The notes beneath the pieces are model-generated. The model saw only the letters and a program-made list of their open reading frames with translations, did not search any database and was not told where the DNA came from. Positions 8,674 to 16,221 of a DNA stretch of 64,000 bases are shown one piece after another (within the stretch, counting starts at the first letter, position 1; each line of letters starts with the position of its first letter). A program made the position numbers and the translations under genes. Source of the DNA: Paludibacterium sp. B53371 (GTDB lineage: Bacteria > Pseudomonadota > Gammaproteobacteria > Burkholderiales > Chromobacteriaceae); contig NZ_CP069163.1 in assembly GCF_018802765.1 (NCBI RefSeq), positions 1,612,001 through 1,676,000 on the forward strand, given 5' to 3'.

Positions 8674-8787
8674 TCAGCCAGGGATCAGGGCTGCCGGGCG
8701 GGCGTCGCTCAGGACCACCAGTCGGGCTTTTTTCGGCTTGCGGCGTGGCGGACGAAACAGGGTCAGCAGGGCAGTATTCTTTTGCAT
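8674..8787 (-). CDS. Small basic protein, 37 aa, unknown
   Basis: MQKNTALLTLFRPPRRKPKK, then a second half ARLVVLSDARPAALIPG. A strong AAAGGAG lies 6 bases before the ATG, and a T-tailed terminator follows directly, so this is a complete monocistronic unit. The first half is rich in Arg, Lys and Pro. No family is recognised. A leader peptide or a small nucleic-acid- or membrane-interacting protein are both possible. Confidence 0.6.
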   Translation of the reverse strand: MQKNTALLTLFRPPRRKPKKARLVVLSDARPAALIPG

Positions 8788-9015
8788 CGATCGCTCCTTT
8801 GCGCGGGCGCGGCCTGTGGTCGCGGCATTTGTGTTAAACGTCTAGCCTAAATTAATCGTATGAAGTAACTATGATTGCGGCACTGCAAAATAGTTCACTG
8901 TGGTGTGAATTGATCTTTGTTGAGGCGGATTTGCCCTGGCGCAAGGGCGGTGCTTATAGATTATCGATTTATAATGTAATGTAATAAATATCCTAACCTG
9001 GTCATGAGGGCGTGA

Positions 9016-9642
9016 ATGAGTACTCAGAAAGAGCAAAGGCAGGAAGTCTTTCAGCAACTGGGGCAGATGGCGCGCACCTTGCACAAGACCTTGCAGGACG
9101 TCGGGGTGGACAGTGAGCTGGCGCGTGCGGTGGATTCGATTCCGGATGCCCGCGAGCGGCTGGCCTATGTGCTGACCATGACCGAGCAGGCGGTATCCCG
9201 GGTGTTGAATGCCGTGGATGCCATGACACCGGCGCTGGAACAGAGTCAGTCCGAGGCGCAGGCTTTGCTGGCGCAGTGGGATCAGGTGGCCGGGCAACGG
9301 CGCGATTCAGCGGCTTATCGTGCCGCCATGCAGCGTACGCGTGATTTTCTGCAGCAGAGCGTCAGTGAGGGCGAGGCGCACAAGGCGCGGCTGATGGAAA
9401 TCGTCATGGCGCAGGAGTTTCAGGATCTGACCGGGCAGGTGATCAAGCGGGTGGTGGAGGTGGCCGGCAAGATGGAAGCCGAGTTGCTGACGCTGTTGCA
9501 GCGCACTCAGCCGGGCAGTGGTCACAAGAAGAAGACGGACAGTCTGCTGAACGGGCCGGCCATGCAGTCGGATCTGCAGGGCGACCATGCGCTGGGGTCG
9601 CAGGCCGAGGTCGACAAGTTTCTCGATGACCTCGGCTTTTGA
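9016..9642 (+). CDS. cheZ: Chemotaxis phosphatase CheZ
   Basis: A 208-aa helical protein that dephosphorylates CheY-P. The long helix contains the CheZ active-site signature EFQDLTGQVIKRV (about residues 135-147, with the Asp and Gln that act on CheY-P). The C-terminus ends in AEVDKFLDDLGF, the CheY-binding tail that is nearly invariant in CheZ. It stands alone here, without cheY or other chemotaxis genes, so the motility regulon must lie elsewhere. The upstream 200 bases are AT-rich and include TATAAT at 8970-8975, but no convincing -35 partner was seen. Confidence 0.95.
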   Translation: MSTQKEQRQEVFQQLGQMARTLHKTLQDVGVDSELARAVDSIPDARERLAYVLTMTEQAVSRVLNAVDAMTPALEQSQSEAQALLAQWDQVAGQRRDSAAYRAAMQRTRDFLQQSVSEGEAHKARLMEIVMAQEFQDLTGQVIKRVVEVAGKMEAELLTLLQRTQPGSGHKKKTDSLLNGPAMQSDLQGDHALGSQAEVDKFLDDLGF

Positions 9643-9652
9643 GTCGCAGCGT

Positions 9653-10024
9653 TTAGAACCAGCGGGTTGGGCGCTCGATGGCTAGCCGGTCGTTGAATTT
9701 GAGAAAGCCGGCGATGACACGGTAGATGTGCCAGATCCACAGGGCGCCCAGCAGCAGGAAGCCGATGCCGATGAGGGCGGTCAGCATGCCCAGCAGGCCG
9801 AAGGCCAGGGTGATCCAGAAGGTGCGGATCAGCCAGGTGAAATGGCTGGCATACGCGGTGCCGTCAGCCTCTCGCCGCTTGATCAGGGCGACGATCAGCC
9901 CGATCAGGGTGCACAGCGGGACGAACAGGCCCAGTCCGAAAAGTATGTAGCAGGCCAGGGTGACGCCGTGCAGCGGCGATGCCGGGTTGATCTGCCCATC
10001 GTCAATGACCGTTTCGTAATACAT
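9653..10024 (-). CDS. DUF4870-type small membrane protein
   Basis: A 123-aa protein with three hydrophobic segments (about 18-45, 65-95 and a C-terminal amphipathic stretch). The pattern HFTWLIRTFWI between the second and third resembles DUF4870/Tic20-like proteins. AAGGAAC lies before ATG 10024; longer in-frame starts upstream lack a ribosome site. It converges with cheZ with 10 bases between stops. No biochemical role is known for the family. Confidence 0.75.
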   Translation of the reverse strand: MYYETVIDDGQINPASPLHGVTLACYILFGLGLFVPLCTLIGLIVALIKRREADGTAYASHFTWLIRTFWITLAFGLLGMLTALIGIGFLLLGALWIWHIYRVIAGFLKFNDRLAIERPTRWF

Positions 10025-10130
10025 GTTTGTTCCTTGTTTGTCTGAATCCGCCCGTCCGGGCATGGGTTTTTTTACCGTATGTCGCTCCTGGCGGCAAGCC
10101 ATTGCTGCCTTGCTCCCGTCAGAAGAGGCG

Positions 10131-11030
10131 CTACTGGTCCCAGGCTGGTTCCTCGCCAAAATATTCTGCCAGAAAGTCCACCAGTGCCCGCAGGGCACTC
10201 GACATCTGTCTGCGTGAGGCATAAACGGCATAAATGCGCATATCGCGTGGCCGGAAGTTGGCCAGTACGGGTAACAGACGCCCGGCGCGCAGCTCGCCGG
10301 CCGCCAGGTAGGTCGGTAGTTGGGCGATGCCGACGCCAGCCAGGGCGGCGGCCATCAGTGAGGTCACTTCGTTGGCGCTCAGGTTGCCGCTGACGGCGAC
10401 GGAGAGGGGGCCGTCCGCCTGCTCGAAATGCCACAGGCTCTTGCCGGCATACACGTGGGTCAAACAGTTGTGCTGTGCGAGTTCTTCCGGTCGGCGCGGC
10501 GGCGCATGGCGCTGCAGGTAGTCGGGAGAGGCGCACAGGATGGAGCGGCACAGGCTGATCTGCCGGGCAATCAGGTTGGGGTCGAGCTCGTTGGTGATGC
10601 GGATGGCCAGGTCGATACGTTCTTCTACCAGGTTGACGGTGCGGTCGAGCAGTTGCATGTCGACCGTGACGGCAGGGTGATGACTGACAAAGGCGCCGAG
10701 GGCGGCTGCCAGCTGGGCCTGACCGAAGGAGGTGCTGCAGGTGACGCGCACCAGGCCGCGCGGGGCGTCGTCCGGCGCGCGCAGGTTGTGTTGCAGCTCG
10801 CTGGCCATGTCCAGCATTTGCCGGCAGCGCGGCAGGGTCTGTTCGCCGGCAGGGGTCAGGCTCAGTCGCCGGGTCGTCCGGTGCAGCAGGCGGGCGCCCG
10901 CCCATTGTTCCAGTTCGGCCAGATAGCGCGAGACAACAGGGCGTGAAAGATCAAGCTGTTCGGCGGCGGCGGACTGGCTGCCGCTGTCGACGACGGTGAC
11001 GAAGACCCGCATGGCGGTCAGTCTGTCCAT
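10131..11030 (-). CDS. LysR-family transcriptional regulator
   Basis: A 299-aa protein with an N-terminal winged helix-turn-helix (MRVFVTVVDSGSQSAAAEQL, then RPVVSRYLAELE) and a C-terminal periplasmic-binding-like co-inducer domain from about residue 90. The N-terminus resembles the LysR subgroup related to CrgA/DmlR. It is transcribed divergently from the metallo-beta-lactamase-fold gene with 115 bases between starts, the usual layout for a LysR that controls its neighbour. The inducer is unknown. Confidence 0.92.
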   Translation of the reverse strand: MDRLTAMRVFVTVVDSGSQSAAAEQLDLSRPVVSRYLAELEQWAGARLLHRTTRRLSLTPAGEQTLPRCRQMLDMASELQHNLRAPDDAPRGLVRVTCSTSFGQAQLAAALGAFVSHHPAVTVDMQLLDRTVNLVEERIDLAIRITNELDPNLIARQISLCRSILCASPDYLQRHAPPRRPEELAQHNCLTHVYAGKSLWHFEQADGPLSVAVSGNLSANEVTSLMAAALAGVGIAQLPTYLAAGELRAGRLLPVLANFRPRDMRIYAVYASRRQMSSALRALVDFLAEYFGEEPAWDQ

Positions 11031-11113
11031 GATTTGACCGTTTTTTGCAATAAACTGTGTCGGATTATAGGCTTTTTTGCGCTGTTATTTGCAACTATTC
11101 TGCAGTCCTGTTT

Positions 11114-11127
11114 GATCCATACGGATC
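11114..11127. promoter_or_regulatory. Short inverted repeat in the LysR/MBL intergenic region
   Basis: GATCC-ATAC-GGATC, perfect 5-bp arms, 18 bases before the MBL gene start and just upstream of its ribosome site. It is a possible operator or mRNA hairpin. By eye there is no way to link it to the LysR protein. Confidence 0.3.
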
Positions 11128-11145
11128 GTTTGACTGGAGATCATC

Positions 11146-12024
11146 ATGTTGCGACGTTTTGCTGTTGGTTCTGTTTTGTCTGCTTCGCTGGCCCTGGGGC
11201 TGTCGGTGGGTGCTTCTGCGGCCCCGACACTGCATCTGCAGGTCTACAACCCGGGCGAGAAGGCCTTTTTCCCGGTGTCTTCGGTGCTGGTCAGCGGTGA
11301 GCGCGATGCGGTGTTGATCGATGCCCAGTTCGGCAAGTCGCAGGCAGCGCAGCTGGTGCAGCTGGTGCGTGCCAGCGGCAAGCATCTGACGACCATTTAC
11401 ATCAGCCATGGCGACCCGGATTACTATTTCGGTCTGGAAACCCTGCATGCCGCCTTCCCGGATGCCCGGATCGTGGCGACGGCGGCGACGGTGGCGCATA
11501 TTCGTGAAACGGCGGCCGGCAAACTGGCCTTCTGGGGGCCGAAGCTGGGCGCAGACGCGCCGAAAGTCACGCTGACGCCCAGTGTGCTGGCGGGCACCCG
11601 GCTGATGCTGGAAGGCAAGACGCTGGAAGTGCAGGGGCTGAAGGGCGACTTGTCGCGCAGCTATGTCTGGATTCCGTCGCTGAAGGCCGTGGTGGGTGGC
11701 GTGGTGTTGTTCAATAACCAGCATGTCTGGATGGCAGATACCCAGACGCCGCAATCGCATGCCGACTGGCTGGCCACGCTGGACCAGATTCGCGCCCTCA
11801 AGCCGGCGGTCGTGGTGCCGGGGCATACGCTGCCGGGCGCTGTGGCCGATAGGGATGCGCCGGCCTATACCGCTGGTTATATCCGTGCTTTCGATGCCCA
11901 GACGGTCAGGGCCGCCAGTGGCGACGCTTTGATCGCGGCCATGCGCCAGCTGTATCCGCAGGCGGGTGAGCCCGCTTCGCTGGAAATCAGTGCCCGTGTC
12001 GCCAAGGGCGAAATGAAGTGGTAA
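11146..12024 (+). CDS. Secreted metallo-beta-lactamase-fold protein with altered metal motif
   Basis: A 292-aa protein with a clear signal peptide (cleavage after GASAAP, about residue 25) and an MBL-fold body. The hallmark HxHxDH motif is replaced by H88-G-D90-P-D92-Y93, so two of the usual histidines are absent, while H194/HT-type residues later in the protein (VVPGHT) remain. The stretch SHGDPDYYFG belongs to a recognisable subgroup of exported MBL proteins of unknown substrate. TGGAG lies before the ATG. The next gene, a DsbA-like thioredoxin, follows after 13 bases in the same operon, with a LysR regulator divergent. A hydrolase role is likely, but the metal content is uncertain. Confidence 0.82.
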   Translation: MLRRFAVGSVLSASLALGLSVGASAAPTLHLQVYNPGEKAFFPVSSVLVSGERDAVLIDAQFGKSQAAQLVQLVRASGKHLTTIYISHGDPDYYFGLETLHAAFPDARIVATAATVAHIRETAAGKLAFWGPKLGADAPKVTLTPSVLAGTRLMLEGKTLEVQGLKGDLSRSYVWIPSLKAVVGGVVLFNNQHVWMADTQTPQSHADWLATLDQIRALKPAVVVPGHTLPGAVADRDAPAYTAGYIRAFDAQTVRAASGDALIAAMRQLYPQAGEPASLEISARVAKGEMKW

Positions 12025-12037
12025 GCGAGGGGACAGC

Positions 12038-12715
12038 ATGAAACTGCACTATATCTATGATCCTTTGTGCGGCTGGTGCTATGCCGCGGCACCGCTGATC
12101 GCCGCGGCACGGGAGATCCTGCCGGTCGAGGCGCACGCCGGCGGCATGATGTCGGATGAAAACCGCCAGCCCGTCACACCGCAGTTGCGTCAGTATGTCA
12201 TGGGGCATGACCGGCGCATTGCCGCCATCAGTGGACAGCCGTTTGGCGATGCCTATTTTGATGGTCTGCTGACGGATGAGACTGCCTGGTTTGATTCGAC
12301 GCCGCCGATTGCCGCGATCCTGGCGGCCGAGCAGGTCGCCGGGCGCGGGCTGGACATGCTGGCCCGTTTGCAGCGGGCGCATTACGTCGAAGGTCAGCGG
12401 ATTGCCGACCTGCCTGTCCTGAGTGTGCTGGCGCAGGAGATCGGTCTGGATGTCCCGGCCTTCGACGCAGCCCAGGCGACGGTGGATGTGAGCGGACATC
12501 TGGCCGCCAGTCGCCAACTGCTGGCTCGTTCGGGCGGGCGCGGGTTTCCGACCTTGCTGCTGGAACAGGATGACCAGTGGTCGCTGATTGATTTGGGTGA
12601 CTGGCTGGGACAGGTGGCGGCCTGGCGAACCTGGCTGCAGTCGCAGCAGGGTGCGATGCCTGCCGGGGCCAAGGGAAGCGGCCCGGTTTGTGGCCCGGAT
12701 CACTGCGAGATCTGA
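12038..12715 (+). CDS. DsbA-family (FrnE-like) cytoplasmic thioredoxin-fold protein
   Basis: A 225-aa protein with the redox motif CGWC at residues 11-14, right after the first beta strand (MKLHYIYDPL). An alpha-helical insertion and the cis-Pro loop (GGRGFPTLLL near 170) follow. There is no signal peptide, so unlike periplasmic DsbA it should work in the cytoplasm, as FrnE/DsbA-like oxidoreductases do. A second cysteine pair occurs in the C-terminal tail (VCGPDHCEI). It is cotranscribed with the MBL-fold gene. Its stop overlaps the convergent binding-protein gene by 16 bases. Confidence 0.85.
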   Translation: MKLHYIYDPLCGWCYAAAPLIAAAREILPVEAHAGGMMSDENRQPVTPQLRQYVMGHDRRIAAISGQPFGDAYFDGLLTDETAWFDSTPPIAAILAAEQVAGRGLDMLARLQRAHYVEGQRIADLPVLSVLAQEIGLDVPAFDAAQATVDVSGHLAASRQLLARSGGRGFPTLLLEQDDQWSLIDLGDWLGQVAAWRTWLQSQQGAMPAGAKGSGPVCGPDHCEI

Positions 12716-13491
12716 TCGTTGCGATGGACGGCCTGCAGGCTGTCCATCAGCTCGCGCCGATAGGTGTCCAGCGTGCCGTCAGCCTGCATGCTGGCCAGTC
12801 CCTGGTTGAAGCGCTGCAGCAGCTGGCGCCCCAGTGGTGTGTCGCGGATCAGCAGGTAGGCGGGCAGGCTGGCAAAGGGAGCCGGGTCCCCCTCCAGCCG
12901 GATGTTGGGATTGATGCCGGGCAGGGGCTGGCTGCTCAGGTAAGCCAGGTTGACCGGGTCCATCGGGACAATGTCCACCAGACCGGCCTGTAGCTCATGC
13001 AGTGCGGTGGCGTCATCCTGGACGATGTCTGCCTTGAGGACGCCGCGACGGATCAAGTCCCAGAATTCGGTGGTATAGGTGTAGCCGCGAATCACCGCAA
13101 AGCGGTATTTCGCCAGATCGCTCAGTGTGCGCCACTTGCCCAGCGTCAGTTCGCTGCGGTGAAACAGCAGCCAGGGGTTATTGGTCAGCGGCGCGCTTTG
13201 CAGCAGGCGCTGGTCACGTTTGGCATCGTGGGCCCAGAACGAGCTGGCGATGACGTTGCCGTGCTGCAGGCTGGCCATGGCACGGGCCCAGGGCATGTAG
13301 CGCAGCTCGGTTTGCACACCCTGGCGGCGGAATGCTTCTTGTACCACCCGGTTGATGAAGCCGCCATTGGGCAGCTTTTCTCCTGCCCAGGGCGGGAATT
13401 CGCCGGTGGAGATCTGGATGGTTTCCGCGTGGCTGAGCCCGAGGGCGCAGCCCAGCAACAGCGCGGTAAGCATCAGGCGCAAACGGCTCAC
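12700..13491 (-). CDS. Periplasmic solute-binding protein, family 3 type
   Basis: A 263-aa protein with a 22-residue signal peptide ending SHA and a family 3 extracellular binding domain (ISTGEFPPWAG, later VIRGYTY and DIVPMDPVNLAYL). It has no lipobox, so it is soluble. There are no permease or ATPase genes beside it; such orphan binding proteins act with remote transporters or as sensory partners. It starts at GTG 13491, overlapping the upstream membrane-protein stop by 4 bases (GTGA), which indicates translational coupling. The ligand is probably a polar amino acid or similar small molecule, not determined. Confidence 0.82.
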   Translation of the reverse strand: MSRLRLMLTALLLGCALGLSHAETIQISTGEFPPWAGEKLPNGGFINRVVQEAFRRQGVQTELRYMPWARAMASLQHGNVIASSFWAHDAKRDQRLLQSAPLTNNPWLLFHRSELTLGKWRTLSDLAKYRFAVIRGYTYTTEFWDLIRRGVLKADIVQDDATALHELQAGLVDIVPMDPVNLAYLSSQPLPGINPNIRLEGDPAPFASLPAYLLIRDTPLGRQLLQRFNQGLASMQADGTLDTYRRELMDSLQAVHRNDQISQ

Positions 13492-14144
13492 CGGAAAGTC
13501 TCCGCCTGACAGTGAATGACGATGCCGTGGATGGGGCCAGGGCTGATCAGGTGGCGGTCTTTGCCATCATCGCGGTTGCGCGCCATGATCAGGCGGTTGA
13601 TCAGCCAGGCATGCCACTGACCAAGCTGGCTGAGGTTTTCCTGCTCGTTGGCCTGCCAGCCGACAAAGTAGGCCTGGATGTCCTCGGCCCGTCCGGCCCG
13701 GCGCTCACGGTTGGAAAACAGGTGGCTGGCCATGCTGACCGTACCGGTCAGGTGCTGGGCATAGGCATAGCGCAGGATGGTGAAGACTTCGAGTTCCAGA
13801 TAGTTGGTGTCCAGTTTGGCCATGCGCCGGGCCTGCAGAAAGGGGATCAGCGCCAGACGGATCTCCCAGCGGTTCTGTCCGCAGGGAATGAGGTTGAGCA
13901 TGGATTTGCGAAAACCGATCAGGTCGGGGATCAGGCTCAGGATCAGGCACAGTCCCAGGAACACCAGCAGGCGATCCACCCAGGGGGCAAACAATTCATG
14001 GTCCAGTCCCGGCCACCAGTCGTCTGCCAGGGCCACGGCCAGGCAAGTCAGTCCGAACACCAGGCTGCGACGCAAGGTCAGGGTATTGCGCAGGCGCGAG
14101 AAATAGAAACGGTCGTAAGCGTTTTTCAATGTTGTTTTCAGCAT
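13488..14144 (-). CDS. Uncharacterised membrane protein, 218 aa
   Basis: Two adjacent transmembrane helices (about 28-44 and 58-76) are followed by a 140-residue cytoplasmic domain rich in Arg and aromatic residues (RRAGRAEDIQAYFVGWQANE). The start at ATG 14144 has GGGGGAG 4 bases upstream; a longer frame to 14282 has no ribosome site. It is coupled to the binding-protein gene by a GTGA overlap, so the two products may cooperate, for instance as a sensor pair. The family is not recognised. Confidence 0.7.
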   Translation of the reverse strand: MLKTTLKNAYDRFYFSRLRNTLTLRRSLVFGLTCLAVALADDWWPGLDHELFAPWVDRLLVFLGLCLILSLIPDLIGFRKSMLNLIPCGQNRWEIRLALIPFLQARRMAKLDTNYLELEVFTILRYAYAQHLTGTVSMASHLFSNRERRAGRAEDIQAYFVGWQANEQENLSQLGQWHAWLINRLIMARNRDDGKDRHLISPGPIHGIVIHCQAETFR

Positions 14145-14343
14145 CGCTCCCCCCTCATCTCTTTTTTTAGCATATTCACGCCATCTCACCATGACAGGAT
14201 TCCTTGTCTGAAGGCCTGTTCCTTTGCCGCCGGTCAAAAAATTATCGATTGCTAATTCATCTTCGAGTAAATTGGAACGCAAACGTCATAAGTGACGTGC
14301 CGTGCTGCTCGGGTGCGGACAATCAAAACAAGATGGAAGCACG

Positions 14344-16209
14344 ATGAAACGCTGTCTGTGGGTGTTGCTGTTACTGCCTGTCTTGGCGCAGGCGCAGGGC
14401 TATCAGCCGGATGTCACGATTGTGCGGGATGACCGGGTGGTGGTGTTTCAGGCGGATGGCCGCATGGTCGTTGATCAGGTCTATGTCAAGCGGATTGAAA
14501 CGGCCAGGGCGGTGAGCGACGACGGCCAGCAGAGCATCACGTTCTATGGCGATCAGGCGCAGTCGGTCAAGGTGCTGGAGGCCTATACCACCACGGCAGA
14601 TGGCCGGCGCATGGCGGTGCCGGCCGACAAGATTTTCGATCAGTCCGGCCGGTTGAGCCGGTCGGCGCCGATGTATGTTGATCACCAGATCAAGACTGTG
14701 GTGTTCCCCGGGGTGGAGGTGGGCGCGGTGCTGACCATCCACTGGCAAAAGGTGTACGGCCAGCCACGCTGGCCGGGTGCCAGAATCAATCAAAGCGCAT
14801 TCTGGTCGGTGCATGACCGCCTGTTGGGCGGCAGCTATACCATCAAGGCGCCGGCCGAGTGGTCGCTGAAGGTGTTTGCCCGTGATCTGCCCGCGCCTGA
14901 CCGGCAGATCATCGGCGACCTGCAAGTCTGGCGCTGGACTGTGCCGCCGCATGAGGCCCTGGCCCCGGAGCCTGGTTCGGTGAGCGAGGAAGATGTCAGC
15001 CCGATGCTCTGCTACAGTAATTTCTCCGACTGGCAGGCGGCGGCAGAGGCCTATGGCCGCCGCGCCAATGCACAGGCTGCCGTCACGCCCGAAGTGCAGC
15101 GCCTGGCCGACAAGCTCACCCACGGCATCGCCTCGCCGCATGAACAGGCGCTGCTGCTGTATGACTGGGTGCGCAGCCAGATTCGTCACATCGATCTGTA
15201 TGCATGGCGTACCAATATGGTGCCGCATCGCGCGGCCCAGGTGCTGAGTAACGGCTATGCCGATAGTCGGGATGCCGCCACGCTGCTGCAGTCCTTGCTG
15301 GCGGCACGGCAGATACGCAGCAGCCAGGCATTGCTGGATTACAGCGATAACGGCACGTTGCTGCCGGTCTCCGTGCCTTTCGCGGTTTTCGACCATGTCA
15401 TGCTGTATCTGCCGGATGAGCATCGCTTCGTGGATCCTTCGCAAACCTTGCTGGCTTACGGGCAGATGGATGAGGGCTTGCTGGGGCAGACGGCGCTGGT
15501 GCTGGATGATGGCAGTGGCCATGCCGCGCTGTTGAAAACCCCGACGCTGAATTCGGCGCAGGATCGGACGGTCTCGGCGACGCGGATGGTGTTGCAGCCG
15601 GATGGTTCGGTTACGGGGGAAAGCACCAACCGCTATGCCGGTCAGGTGGAGAGCTATATGCGCTCTGTCTTTGCGGAGGTGCCCTCGGGGGGCGAGGAAA
15701 AGATGGCGGAGGATCTGCTGGATAAAACCGGCCAGCACGGTGCCGGTCGCTTTGATCTGCCCGATGCCTACGATCTGACCCGCCCCTATGTGCTGAATGC
15801 GCGCTATACCCTGACGGGGATCGCACCCATGCCCGGACCGGGTGCGTTTGCCATTCCGCAAGGCCTGGGCGGATTGATGTGTCTGCGCGACGCTTTTCCC
15901 CAGGCGAAGCTGGCCGAGCGGCATTTGCCCTTCGTCGTCCTGTCCGGTCACTGCCGCGAGCAGACGCAATTCACGCTGCCTGCCGGTGTGAAAGTGTTTT
16001 CCCGACCCAAAGATGTCCGGATCGACAGCCCCTTCGGCCACTATCAGAGTCATTACGAGCTCGATGGCGGTGTCTTGCAGGTGACGCGGCAGTTGCAAAT
16101 GGACTGGCCGGAAAACTGGGCGCCTGTTGCGATGTATCCTGCTTATAAAAAACTGGCGGATGCCGTGCAGAAGGATCTGCGCGCGCAAGTCCTGTATCAG
16201 ATGCCATAA
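14344..16209 (+). CDS. DUF3857/transglutaminase-like exported protein, catalytic residues missing
   Basis: A 621-aa protein with a signal peptide (MKRCLWVLLLLPVLAQAQG), an N-terminal DUF3857 beta domain (about 25-220, with the conserved PEPGSVSEEDVSP loop), a transglutaminase-core domain (about 240-380) and a C-terminal beta domain. In the active-site helix the usual YGDCKDHA reads YADSRDAA: the nucleophilic Cys is Ser308 and the neighbouring His is Ala311, although the downstream His (FDHVMLYLPDE) is kept. It is therefore likely not an active transglutaminase. ATG 14344 is preferred over 14302 because it begins the signal peptide. The next gene is a paralogue with an intact site, 12 bases downstream. 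Confidence 0.88.
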   Translation: MKRCLWVLLLLPVLAQAQGYQPDVTIVRDDRVVVFQADGRMVVDQVYVKRIETARAVSDDGQQSITFYGDQAQSVKVLEAYTTTADGRRMAVPADKIFDQSGRLSRSAPMYVDHQIKTVVFPGVEVGAVLTIHWQKVYGQPRWPGARINQSAFWSVHDRLLGGSYTIKAPAEWSLKVFARDLPAPDRQIIGDLQVWRWTVPPHEALAPEPGSVSEEDVSPMLCYSNFSDWQAAAEAYGRRANAQAAVTPEVQRLADKLTHGIASPHEQALLLYDWVRSQIRHIDLYAWRTNMVPHRAAQVLSNGYADSRDAATLLQSLLAARQIRSSQALLDYSDNGTLLPVSVPFAVFDHVMLYLPDEHRFVDPSQTLLAYGQMDEGLLGQTALVLDDGSGHAALLKTPTLNSAQDRTVSATRMVLQPDGSVTGESTNRYAGQVESYMRSVFAEVPSGGEEKMAEDLLDKTGQHGAGRFDLPDAYDLTRPYVLNARYTLTGIAPMPGPGAFAIPQGLGGLMCLRDAFPQAKLAERHLPFVVLSGHCREQTQFTLPAGVKVFSRPKDVRIDSPFGHYQSHYELDGGVLQVTRQLQMDWPENWAPVAMYPAYKKLADAVQKDLRAQVLYQMP

Positions 16210-16221
16210 GGTGACATTTCG

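Noticed and set aside
12700-14144. Binding protein plus membrane protein as an ABC transporter
   Set aside because: The membrane protein has only two helices and no permease motif, and no ATPase is present.
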